A stretch of DNA of 64,000 nucleotides, from positions 3,536,501 to 3,600,500 of the forward strand of contig OU015566.1 in the NCBI GenBank assembly GCA_907165135.1, given 5' to 3'. Position numbers and translations under genes: made by a program. Below are positions 42,554 through 53,288 of this stretch, one piece after another (positions within the stretch are counted from its first letter, which is position 1; each line of letters opens with the position of its first letter). A model generated the notes under the pieces. That model worked only from the letters and a program-made list of their open reading frames with translations, did no database searches and was not told where the DNA came from. This DNA is from Oikopleura dioica. Its lineage: Eukaryota; Chordata; Appendicularia; Copelata; Oikopleuridae.

Positions 42554-45500
42554 CTAAGCAGCTTGAAGAAATTGGTCGACAATGCTTTTAGACATTTCCT
42601 TGAAGAATTCGATGTCTTTCGAATCGTCAACCCAGTCGGTTTCGCGGAGAGTTTGAGTTACGGAATTCGGGATGTCGCGAGTGATTGACAGGATTTCGTA
42701 GTTTTGAAGCAGTTTTTCAGCCGTCTTAATAAACAGTAGCATTTAATAAAAGCAGAAACTGATAGACATTTTACCTGGTATCGGATAAACGGCTTCTTAT
42801 TGTACAAAAGTTGTCTGAATCTCGCGAATGCTCGTTCGTAGAAAACATCCATCCTGGCAAGTCCATTCAAGCAGCTGATCGCGTTGATTGCGTTTTGACT
42901 GTCCTTTGCTTTTGTATACTTGATGCAAAGCTCGAATACTTTCTCGAGTTTTTTGCTCTCTTCGATGTCTTCAAAGTATTCTCGGGAAAGAAATTCTTCG
43001 AGGACTTTCAAAACTGGCTTTCCTGATGTTTGGTTGAAGATCTGGTCGATTATAGGAAGTTAATTACAGTAATAAAGCTGTAAAAGCTTGGGAGTAGGTA
43101 GACAGATCTTCAACCGTCCTAGCAGCGTCGGTTTTTCATTCCACAAGTAGCAAATATGCTCTAGAACCTCTTCCAGCTCCTCTTCTTGACAATCATCCAT
43201 GAAGTAATTAGCCGCTTTGAAGGCATTTTGCGACAAGGACTGCGTCAGATCACCAGCAGAAACGATCAGTCCCTGTAAAATTTGGCGCTGAAAGGATTTG
43301 ATTTTCAGCAATTTTGAATAAAGAGAAAACATCTTTTCTGCGCCCCAGAATGAGACCCAGATTTGATTGAATTTGCCGAGTCCGTTGTTCTTTGAAATCA
43401 TGATTTTAAAGAGCTCCTCAATGTCAGGATGAAGCTTGGAATGAGGCTGGAGAGCGATGAGAGTCTTTGCCGCTTCTTCTCGAACTCGAAGGATCTTTTC
43501 CGCGCCCTGTTGGAGCGTCTTTCCGACAAGCAGCAAAACAGTTTCCATCTTTAGCTGGGGGAAGGAATCGACCAGTTGTTGGATGCCTTTGAGAGCAGCG
43601 AGACGCACGTGACTGCCGATATCACCTCTCTGATTTCGAGTGTAATCGTCGAGCGATAAAACGAGCGTATTCCCGATTTTGTCGAGTGTTTCTTGCGTAG
43701 GGTTTTGGAGAAGAATGTCGAGGGAGTACTGCATCAGCTCAGCACGAAGATCGACAAAGTAATGACGCGTTGGATTTTTCTTCGCATCTGAGACCGGTTT
43801 CTACATGAGATATCCTCATAACTTAGGGCCGGGGATGAGTCATAAGAGATAGAAAGAGGGTCTTTGGCTATACAAAAACCGGTTCCTAATCGAACTCCTT
43901 CAGTTACAAGGTGGAATAGCTCGAAAATTTGAGACTGCTTCACGACATTGTATGATTTCAGAAGATAGCAAGCGCAGATTCTAGCGCTTTCCAAGATTGT
44001 CGCTTTGTTTGAGATGATTTGGGAGATCAGTCTCTCGCAAATCGCCCTAATAATATCAATTAAATAGGCTCGATAGAAATTTCTCTTTAAAAGCAACAAC
44101 TTAAGGGAATGTCTCCGAATGTCTCCGAAATTTGGAAAATAAACATGTTCTAGAGATTTTTTCGAAAATACGCAAAAAATAAAAATAAGCTAAAAAATAA
44201 TGTCAGATACTGTAAAAATGATTTTCTTTTTGAAAATCTGGTAGAATTAAGCGCTCCGCGCAATTTGTGGTAGAAAACTCATTGATCGGGTAGGTTACAC
44301 TTTCATTTACACGCCTCCTATCGTCCGGACAAAATTCGGATATTCGTAGTTTCTAGAACATTTTTGTTATTTTTGGAGACATTCGGAGACATTCCCAGGG
44401 CGCCCCCAACTTAAGAGTACCACTAGACGTCCTAAAGAAGTATTTACTTACACTTGTTCCTTCTCCGGAAGCGCGCAAATCAAAACTTCAATCGCCGGCG
44501 TAATACTCTGACAGAGACCCCTCAATCCCAGCTCAACAAGCGCATCAGGAAGCTGTCCCATTTTCATAACGCTATCTTGAATCGAGTCAATCCACTCGAC
44601 AAACTTGTCGTAATTCTGTGTCTTCTTGGATTCCGCTGCATAAACTTTAAGTAAATCGAGAATGGAAGGTCGGAGGATGTAGCTAAAGCTCGCTGGATCG
44701 GAGAAATGCCGGGAATGGATAAGATTGTCGAGGATTTTTTGAATCTTGAGCATCGAATCCGGCTCGTGGGAGATGAAAAAGTCGAAGGTTGTGGAGAGGG
44801 TCATAACAGCGCCGTGGAGGATGAAATCGTTGTTCTTCGTCAGCCCCTGTTCCAGAAGCTGTGGAAGATGCTTCCTGAAAAGGTTCAGGCAATCAGGATG
44901 GTTAAGAGTAGTCGCGATGCTCTTCGCGGCAGCTTGGCGAACTTCTAGCTCCCAGTGAACAGCTCTGTTTGTCGCGAGATACTCGATAATACCCGCTCTA
45001 TATTCTGGGAAATCAATCGCAATTTGCGCTCCCACTTGAGCGGCGGAAGCCAATTGCGCGATCGTTTGAAAGTTCAGGAGTTGATTCAAATCCAGAGCGT
45101 TGGGGATAAAATCGAGCGGCAACCGGCCGATGTTTTCTTGTAGCGCTGCTTGAGCCGCTTTTCTACAACTCACTTCTTTGTCGAAACATGCTGTGGTTAT
45201 CAAAGTCTTGACGGAATCTTGAATGAAGTCTTTCAGATGCGCCGGATGGAAGCCACGAGCAAAGGTCCAAGAAGCGTAACAAGCCGCGTCTCGGACATTC
45301 GAACCAACAGATCCTTCTCCTCTTCGCTTATCGTAGCAAAGCCCTTCTTTGATCTTCGTGATGCTGATTTCTATGTGTTCTTGCGTGATCATATTTCGTC
45401 GAGAAAACTCCGCAAGCGCCGAGCAGCCGCCATGCCAGCTTGCTTCCGCGTTTGTTTCGTCCAACAAGTTGATGATTTCACCGAGGATGATGGAGGCATT

Positions 45501-46822
45501 ATCAGCATCGAGGCGTTCTGTAACTCGGCCGAGGTGCTTTGCAGCGTTCCAGCGAACCATTGTTGAGCTGTCTGAGAGGCAATTGATCAGTAGAGACAGA
45601 ACGGCTTCGACTGTTTCGGAGATTTCATTATCTTCTTCTTCCTCTTCCTTGATTTCCACATCCTGAATGTCTTCAAGTGCTTGAACTCGTTGAACTCCTA
45701 GTATCCGACTTCCACGGTTGTACTTCCACTTTGCCTGGCGAGCTTTCAGTTCTGTCAGCGCTATTCTCCCTGCTAGTTTCGAAAGAAAACGTTGGACCGT
45801 CGAATCTTTCAGCTTCTCGTCATAAATTCCTTCGTAAATCTCGGCGACTTTTTGCACGACCTCGAAAACCTGCTCGTTCAAGCTTCGGAGTTTTTCTTTC
45901 GGCCCAACTTTGTACAAATAACAGAGGAATTTCAAGCTTCCGACGACTGTGTAGACCCGTTTGACAGCGTATTCTCCGTCGTCGATGGAAGAGGAGATGT
46001 TTTCGAGGATTTCGTTGATGTGTCCGTCGCTGAGGTCACTATCAGAGCGACTGTAGTACCGGGCAAGACACATACAGGCCATATCTCCAGTCGTGCCAGT
46101 ATGAGTGATGAATTCCTTGCAGATATCGATCACTTTTCCTCTGAAACCCGGGCTGATCTTTTCGAACGAAAACGGAATTCGCATCAGAGACGAGAGCCAA
46201 GCAACAATGACAAGATACGAATCGTGAATTCCTTTTCTCGTAAAATCTGGCGATTGCTCTCTTGTATATTCAGCGTCAGCGACAAATTTGGTGAATTTCT
46301 TCTCGAACTTCTTTAGGGCGTCAAAGTGGGAGAGGATGAGGCGAAGATGGTGAACCTCGTGCGGGAAGTACTTGTCGACTTTCTTGCATTTTCGCGTGTG
46401 CATTAGGTAGACAACATATCGCGCTAGAATTTATATGTAAGGAAAGGATTTAATGATGCGGAGTCAGGGTCCTGGCACGATAAGAAAGATTTATGTACCT
46501 TGCAAAAGATACCCATCGACATTTACAAATTCCCCTTCTTCATCCATTTTAAAACTCGTCAAATTCGTAAATAGCGTTTCGAAAATCGCTGGCAAAACTG
46601 GATCCAAGAGAACTGGATTTTCTTGAAACTTGAAAAGCCCCGATCGAAACCAGAACTTTCGGAAGAATTCTTCTCTGTGGGCATTTGTAATTTCGGGCTG
46701 TGGGGCGGCTAGACTGACGGTTTTGACGAGCTCAGTGAGTTTTTGTTGGTGAATTGGATTTGCGGAGTGGCGAGGAATGACTTTGTGTTCTCATAATTTA
46801 CGGGCTGGTTATCTGTGCCCAT
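42554..46822 (-). CDS. TBCD: Tubulin-specific chaperone D
   Basis: HEAT-repeat cofactor for alpha/beta-tubulin dimer assembly. The large exon (44454-46423) encodes KYFPHEVHHLRLIL, MVRWNAAKHLGRVTERL, ASWHGGCSALAEFSRRNM, SVGSNVRDAACYASWTFARG and CRKAAQAALQENIGRLPLD, hallmarks of TBCD. N-terminal exon: FRKFWFRSGLFKFQENPVLLD. C-terminal exons: RGDIGSHVRLAALKGIQQL, KPVLKVLEEFL and ETDWVDDSKDIEFF, ending FLQAA. The intron after EKEQV (44051-44453) contains an inverted-repeat element. At 43060-43062 a TAA lies in the same frame as the coding sequence on both sides, probably inside a non-canonical intron. The start near 46822 (MGTDNQP) joins the rest by an intron I could not fix. Confidence 0.93.
44103..44420. 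mobile_element. Inverted-repeat element in TBCD intron
   Basis: Left end GGGAATGTCTCCGAATGTCT and its complement near 44371-44398 form terminal repeats of about 27 bp. CAACTTAAG occurs on both outer flanks. The right side has an extra GC-rich insert (AGGGCGCCCCCAA) between repeat and flank. The interior is AT-rich without an ORF. Confidence 0.75.
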
Positions 46823-47078
46823 TTTCGATCTAAACATATTAATAGACATTATTAGATGTTTCAAAACATCAGCAATATCTACAGACATCTAAAGACATGC
46901 ATAAATATCTTCGACATCTCCAGCGATGACCGAAACCCTGTAAGATCATCATTTCAGATCAAAACGAAAATTAAAATTTGAAGAATATTTTATGTTCCTG
47001 TGTAACAATAGCAGAATCAAAAATAGAGAATGAACTTTTGATGAATATGAATCAAACATTGCTTTGAACAGTGATTTA
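46823..47078. other. Short intergenic gap TBCD-CRLS1
   Basis: About 250 bp with tandem-like AGACATNNNAAGACAT words (46848-46920). No gene is seen. Confidence 0.5.
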
Positions 47079-48480
47079 CTAATTGGCAACTTTCGTGATG
47101 ACTTTCTTGCGCGTCAGGAGATCTCTTCTGAATACGAAGTATTCTAGAGTAGAAACGAAAGTCGTCGAGAACGTCAGGTAGCAAAACGGCATCGTTAAAA
47201 AGTCGTAGCTTGATAGGAAGCCGGAAGATTGGGTGAGAAGCCAGACAGGAAGGAGAAATTGAAGAACTGTATTTGTCTGAAAACAGATCGTAAGGGAAAG
47301 AAAGAGAGGAAGGGGGTTTGGGCAAGGGAAAATGTGAAAAAACTTACTTTTGAGATCCAAGTCGGATTCAATTTGACCGAAACGAGTCCGAAATCGAAGT
47401 ATCTTTTCAGCGTTTTTGGCGGCGGCAGCGTTTGGTAGCGAATAACGGAAGTGCCTAAAACAAGAGCCACATCTCGTCCAATAATCGTTCCAAAGAGCCA
47501 GAGAGGAATATCCCCTGCGATAGCAAATGCCGAGTAGACTGCCAGCATCGTTATTTTATCAGCTAGACGAGGAGTTTTACGAGAACGAGAAGTTGCAAAG
47601 AGCATTACCGAGAGGATCGAGCGCTGTTCCGAGAGTGCTAGCTTGAGAGGGCCAAGTTCGAGCGATTTTCCCATCGAGAAAATCAGAAATCATCGAAACA
47701 ACATTCAAATAAAGAGCCGCTTCGTAATGACCGTGCGTGATACAGTAGCCAGTCACAGGGGCTAGAATTGACATTCATCATCATTCCCCACTCATTTTCT
47801 TACCAATAACAATTCTCCCAAAACTAATGGCATTCGGAATCGTGTACCAATTTTCTCTCACTGCTCGTTCGCGTATCTCCCTCCTTTTTTCTCTCAATTT
47901 TTCCTGCTGCTCCAGCGATTTTTCGCGAAGTTTCTCTCGTTGCTCGATTGACTTCTCCCTCAATTTTTCGCGCTGCTCAATAGACTTTTCCCGGAACTTC
48001 TCTCGTTGTTCCAGAGATTTTTCTCGGAGCTTATCGCGCTGCTCTATTCACTTGTCAAGAATCAGTATTCATAATAAAAGTTCATTATTGAAAATATTCT
48101 ATTGATAGTTCTGGACAATTTCCTAAAGTCTTCTCCTTGATTTTTTCCCTGTAAACTTCCTTTCTATCTTGAATATCATGCCTAAATAAGCCTTTTTTGA
48201 AACTCACCAATTCTGATTCTCGTCAACAAATTTTACCTCAAAAGGTCGACTCTTTGCCGCTGTTTTTCCCGAAATTCTTCCTGAATTCTGTTGAAAGTTT
48301 CCCTCGCCTTTTGATCTTTTAAATTTTTTAGTTTAAATTCTAGCTCTTCTTTTTTGAGCGCTTCGAATATTTCATCTTTTGTGTCATTTATTTTTCTCGC
48401 AACATCGCTCTTTTCGAAATATTTATCTTCAAGAAACTTTCAGAATGTATCTGTGAGCATTGAAGGTTACCTTTTTGACA
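47079..48480 (-). CDS. CRLS1: Cardiolipin synthase (CDP-alcohol phosphatidyltransferase)
   Basis: Joins CDP-diacylglycerol and phosphatidylglycerol in the inner mitochondrial membrane. The core reads ENWYTIPNAISFGRI, APVTGYCITHGHYEAALYL, then SDFLDGKIARTWPSQ, STLGTALDPL and ADKITML. This is the D-G-x-x-A-R...G...D...D signature. Later motifs are GRDVALVLGTSVIRYQTLPPP and TWISKTNTVLQ. It ends VITKVAN at 47079. Unusually, the N-terminus is a long charged helix with 11-residue repeats of the REKSIEQREKL type (47850-48040), preceded by more coiled coil up to about 48470. Two upstream exons join in frame only across a 79-bp GA...AG intron (48044-48122). The mitochondrial targeting peptide and start were not identified. 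Confidence 0.9.
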
Positions 48481-49563
48481 AACGTTTAGGTTAGATGAAA
48501 GAGTACGATTTCCATATTTTAACCTGCTCGGGAACAGACAGAAACAGGCCCTACGCCTGAGCATATCTGAAAAAGATCTGTTTTAGTTAAATTAGAAATA
48601 AGCCGCGTGCGGCTTTTTCATGAAAACACGAAGGAAGAAAGACGACAGACACTAATGCGGATTATTCAAACGAAAATAATGGCGAAAACTTGCTTTTTAG
48701 ATAACAATTAAATTGAATAAATAATTGAATGGGTGTAAATCATGCGCCTGCGTAAGTTTTCTTGAACATTGAAATCACTTGCGGATTTTGAGTAATTTTT
48801 AAAATTTATTGTTTTCATAGGTGAAGGAGAAAATGTAAAACAGGTGTTCTGGTAGTGTAAAGGTTGCCTTGGAGTTTTCACTCATCAAATTGCGAATCAG
48901 GAGGAGCTTATGCTCTCCACTTTATCCAGATGCGATGCTCGCTCCTCGTCCAGACGTCCTCAGGCAGTCGGCCATTTAGCTAAGAAAAATTAGTAAAAAG
49001 GGATTCAAAAATGTTCAGTTTACCTCGATCTCCTGTTGTCGGCTCTAGTTGATCTTCTTGAGAATCCTCGTCTCGAGACTATCGCTAGGATTCTCACTCG
49101 TTGATGGATGGTCTTCCTAATCCCATCCATCCGCAACGCATTTCTCATTCTTCATCAGCCACCCCAATTTGAATCAGCCCTGGTGGACGATATCCCGCGT
49201 CCACCAACACTCATTACAGGAAAATACGATTGGTGGCCGATGATTGAGCTCAAATTTTTCTAAAAAAACGAAATTGTTAAATTTTAACTCTTATATTTGG
49301 GGCAAAGCAACCAAGGAAATATCCGAAGTAATAGACATTGCCGCTTTGCAACTCTCGCCTGTATAAAGCCGCTTCGCGGCTTTTCATTCAACCCTCTTTG
49401 GAACACTTACCCAGATTGCTTTGCCCATAATTTTAAGAATTTGAATAAAAGTCGAGAAGTACATATAAGCGAGTTTTAGTCAATCTTTCTTTTATTAACT
49501 TTTTCTAAGCAAAATTAGAAGGGCAGTATTTCAAAAGATCAGATCGACAATTTTTTCCCGAAT
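48481..49563. other. Intergenic with a small palindromic element
   Basis: No convincing gene. A GCCGC hairpin lies at 48601-48618. On the minus strand 48930-49200 has short Arg-rich open frames with an in-frame stop between them, so I leave it unannotated; an RNA gene or decayed coding sequence is possible. An element with GGGCAAAGCAA inverted ends lies at 49299-49428. Confidence 0.4.
49299..49428. mobile_element. Small inverted-repeat element with GCCGC core
   Basis: Ends GGGCAAAGCAA and TTGCTTTGCCC. The centre contains AAAGCCGCTTCGCGGCTTTT. About 130 bp, non-coding. Confidence 0.65.
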
Positions 49564-50096
49564 TTACTCGGCCTTGGCGGCACCGGCCTGGTGGGTCTTG
49601 ATGATGTCGGAATCTCCAGGGTCGGTGACGGTGAGGCAGCCAACTCGGAAGTATTTACCTGAATGGAAAAGGTGAGCGCTAGAACTACTAGTCATCTTTG
49701 CGTGGGACTTTGCTCCGACTAGAGGGTTCTTTTCGCCCTACCTGGGTGAAAGGAGGGTTTGAAACTTAGTGTGGAAGCCGCTCAGCGGCTTCGTTTATGA
49801 AAGAGCCGCAAGCGCCTCAAGTTTTCAGAATGAAATCAATTTCTTACCACAGGCAGTTCCAAGTTCGATGTTGGAGCCGTTGTAGTGGTGGACACCGGTC
49901 TTGGCCAACATGGCGTAGTACTCGATCTCGGATCGTCGAAGATGGGGGTGTTGTTAGCGAGGATGACCAACTTGGCCTTGCCGCCTCGGAGCTGCTTGAT
50001 GGTCTCCTTGTAGCCCATGTTGTACTTGCCGGACTTGATGACAAGGGCGAGTCGGCTGTTGATCGAAGATCCGTCCTTCTTCGACTTTTTGGCCAT
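49564..50096 (-). CDS. RPL30: Large-subunit ribosomal protein eL30
   Basis: Exon 1 starts at 50096: [51 protein letters not shown], all conserved eL30. Exon 2 (49564-49658) is [20 protein letters not shown], ending [10 protein letters not shown] 190-bp GT-AG intron (49659-49848) carries a GCCGC hairpin. In exon 1 the frame breaks in a run of five C (minus strand; 49944-49948 as G on plus). With one more C the sequence would read [20 protein letters not shown], as the family requires. The window sequence is therefore one base short, most likely a homopolymer error. Confidence 0.93.
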
Positions 50097-50293
50097 TTTT
50101 ACAAGTCCGTTAAGGTCTGAAATGGAAAAACGTTAATAACGAACGCCCAAGGCGCATTATCCGGTCTCAGCCAATCAGAAATGATAAAGAGGCTCGCAGA
50201 TAAGGGCCCGGGTTGAGATTAGACACAAACCCAGCTAGTTACAGTTTCATCCTCGTGTTCTAGGTTTTCAGAAGAAGGCAGAGAATGGGGAAG
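50097..50293. other. RPS25-RPL30 intergenic gap
   Basis: 197 bp between two same-strand ribosomal protein genes. No further feature is seen. A pyrimidine-rich tract before the RPL30 ATG could serve as a promoter or trans-splice acceptor. Confidence 0.4.
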
Positions 50294-50717
50294 TTACTCC
50301 TCGGGGTTGATGGCCCGGGTGTAGACCATCTGGGAACCGTGCTGGATCAGGCACTTGATCTTGCCAGCGGCGAAGAGGTTCTGAAAGGATAGGGTTAGAA
50401 AATGGAAGAAGAAGGGTTGTTTAGTCACCTTGATGGCAGTTCGGGCGAGGGAGCCACGGATCTTCATTCGATCGGAGACGATGGAGGGGGTGATGACCTT
50501 GTAGTTGGGCACTTCCTTCATGACCTTGTCGTAGGTGGCCTGATCGAAGACGCAAGCGTTGGCGAGCTTATCTCGGACCTGGAAATGAATTGGTGAAAAT
50601 GAGTCTCGGTGGTTTCGATCTTACCTTTCCCTTAGACCACTTCTTCTTGGACTTCTTTCCTCCTCCGGAGGCAGCCTTCGCCTTGGCTTCCTTCGACTTC
50701 TGTGGTGCTTTGGCCAT
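50294..50717 (-). CDS. RPS25: Small-subunit ribosomal protein eS25
   Basis: Three exons with introns near 50382-50429 and 50581-50624. The N-terminus is Lys-rich ([20 protein letters not shown]) followed by [16 protein letters not shown]. The core is [37 protein letters not shown] and [20 protein letters not shown], matching eS25 throughout, ending NPEE at 50294. RNA-binding winged-helix protein of the 40S head. It lies 197 bp upstream of RPL30 on the same strand. Confidence 0.96.
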
Positions 50718-51344
50718 TTTTCAAAGCCGATTCAAAGTCTGAAGAAACGGGTTGATAGAAAAGTGCTCTTGATTAGACTAAAAGACAGAATAGAGCTTTG
50801 TCAAAGATTGAAATCAGGAAAACACAAGACACGAGGAAAAGCCGCGTGACGGCTTTTTCGAGTGCGAAGCCGCAGAGCGGCTCCATTAAGATCACATTTT
50901 ATAAAGATTCGACATAATTGATTCTATATTTTTGAATACAATCTTCATTTATAATTATAAAGGAGACAAAAAAAGTGATTCTGGCTAAAATTTCAAATTG
51001 ACTATTTCTCTAGAAGAGTTCTCTGTTGTGAAATTGTTAAAAAAGCAGAGGATAAGTGAAGAAATTGAAGAAATAAAATTCTTCTGCGAGAGTAGCGCGA
51101 GTCAGGAACTTTTCAGCCAATGAGCGGCGTGTTTCTTGCAGCGCCGTGACGCGTGGGCGTTGGAGCGGAGGAGCAGCGCGAAATAAGAAATCCAGAAAAA
51201 CTTTCACTTCTCTTTCCCGGAGGACTTCTTATCTTTCTTGCTGGAAGAGAAAAAATTCAATTGAACTGATAATCAGTAATTTACTCATCTTTCATGAACT
51301 GTTTATTTTAATTCATTTAAATTCTTTACGTTTTAATCAAAGAA
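50718..51344. other. Intergenic between RPS25 and SR gene
   Basis: Divergent promoter region. A pair of GCCGC hairpins at 50839-50885 (AAGCCGCGTGACGGCTTTTT and GAAGCCGCAGAGCGGCTCC) lies near the RPS25 start. The rest is AT-rich with no gene. Confidence 0.5.
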
Positions 51345-53098
51345 TGGGTCGAAGCTATTCTCGCAGTCGTTCTCGATCTGGATCGAGAAGTTCTAGAGGT
51401 CGAAGTGCTTCAAAGGATCGATCCAGGTAAAACAAGAAAATTTGAGTCTTCACGGAGTAAATTCTTTTGAATTTTCATTATATAAATTCTTGAATTCAAA
51501 TTAACTCTTAGCCGAAGTCGCAGCCGATCCCGTCGAGATTCTCGATCTCGCTCTAGATCCGTCCTTGGCCACATCGACGGCTACGATCCTGCTTTCCGGG
51601 TACGTGTAGCAACAGTAGGAAAAGCTGTGATATTGACAATCAATTTAGGGTTATCGAGTGAAAGTTGCCGATTTGAACACTCGCATTTCGAAGTATGAGC
51701 TGGAAAAAGAATTCGACCGCTACGGCAAAATCATCGATTTGATTCTCATTCGACGGCAGCCGACTATTTGCTTCATTGTCTACAAATACAGGTACTGAAG
51801 GACGGTAGTTCCAAAAAATACACTAAAAAGGGCCCCTTTTCGAGCGGTAAAGAAGGAAATCGGACCTGTTTACATAAGAGATCAATCAGACCCTGTGTCA
51901 GGTTTTCTACACAGGGTCCCGATTCAAGGCAGAAGCTACAGGCTCTTTTCTACATTAATGTAACCCTCTTTCTTCAGTCAAGATGCCCGCTACGCTGCAC
52001 GAAAACTGAACAACTTGTCGATCTGGTCCACTCGTCTTCGCGCAGAACTGGCCAAACCCAGCGGCAAAGCAAGGTAAGATCAAGTCGCCTAGGCTTTAAG
52101 TAGTGAAATGGAACGCACAAGACATTTGATGCGAAATGGAAAACTTTCAAAACTTTCAATTGAAAGCGAAATATTAAGAAAGCGAGTTTACGATTACGCG
52201 ATCCTACGATTAGCCCTTACGAGAGCGATACTGTTACAGTCACAGTAGTTCTAAATTTGCGCTTTCCCGACTCGAAAAAAACGAGCGAAACGATAAACAA
52301 GCCAGTTATTATTTCGGCTTACGATTCTTGACACCCCTTAACCGCACGAAACGAGCGATCGAAAAAGCGCGAATGAAAAAAATGAGATGCGGAACTCTAA
52401 AAGAGTGTCAAAGTCCCCCTTTTACAGCGATTCCTTCATTTAACCGTGAATTTAGACGGCGTTCTCGCTCACCACGACGAAGACGATCGCGTTCTCCTCG
52501 ACGACGATCGGATTCTCGAGATCGATCTCGTCGAAATAGATCCCGATCTGGCTCTCGAAGACGAGCGGATAGACGAAGCCGCTCTAGGAACGGTTCAAAT
52601 GCGATTTCTTTGTCTATTTATACCGATTGCCAACTGCGGTAGATTATCGAAGGCGAGAAGCTGAGATCTACCGCAAGAATTCCCCTAAAGAGGTCCAAGA
52701 TAGTCGCTAAAGCTTCGAAGGTCAAGTCGAAAATAGTCGATAAATTGATGGGCGTGACCCTCTCGGTCGCTTTTTCAATAAAATCGACGACTTCGGGCTC
52801 AATTTTCGAACCTTTAGCGACTTTCTTGGGCCTTTTTACTGGAATACAATCGGGATACCGTAGATTTATATCTTATAGTAGCTTTTGGACATTTCTTTTC
52901 GCAGTCCTTTTTACCCGAAATTATCCAAATTCGAACCTGAGAAGACGATCTGACTCCCGTCGACGCTCGAGATCCAACAAGCGTAGCCGCTCTCGCTCTG
53001 AAAGACGATCAAGATCCAATTCCAGGTAATTTACCACTCAAAATCGAGCTCAACTCCTCAACCATCCCTTTTTCAGACGCCGCTCACGATCGCGTTAG
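51345..53098 (+). CDS. SR-family splicing factor with RRM between two RS domains
   Basis: Nuclear pre-mRNA splicing regulator. The first RS block is MGRSYSRSRSRSGSRSSRG. The RRM (about residues 55-115) reads GYRVKVADLNTRISKYELEK, EFDRYGKIIDLILIRRQ and CFIVYKYSQDARYAARKLN, with RNP motifs weaker than in canonical SR proteins. A long RS tail with SPRRRRSRSPRRRSDSR repeats ends RRRSRSR. Exons lie at 51345-51427, 51513-51599, 51649-51792, 51979-52074, 52455-52587, 52942-53026 and 53078-53098 (edges approximate). One intron holds a CTGACTCAGG-family hairpin near 51880. The sixth exon joins in frame only if the preceding 354-bp intron is GA...AG (52588-52941). The RRM resembles the tra2/SRSF class, but orthology is not settled. 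Confidence 0.85.
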
Positions 53099-53288
53099 AT
53101 AATCAAGACTCAAATCAATCAATTGGAAAAAAAGAAATTGAGCTCTAGGAATTTTTTTAGTAATCATGCTGTCATTTACTGTCATCAACTGTACTCACTG
53201 GGCAGAATAAAAATTCTCATACGATTTTATCAAAAAAGCGGTGTTCTTTTTATTGATTAATTTTGTACAGGTAGCAAAGAAATAACTT

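Noticed and set aside
48930-49200. Arg-rich minus-strand coding sequence
   Set aside because: The best frame has an internal TAG and the alternative frame stops just after the predicted intron. Too weak to annotate.
49371-49392. Bacterial-type rho-independent terminator
   Set aside because: The GCCGC hairpin followed by T resembles one, but the surrounding genes are clearly eukaryotic and spliced.
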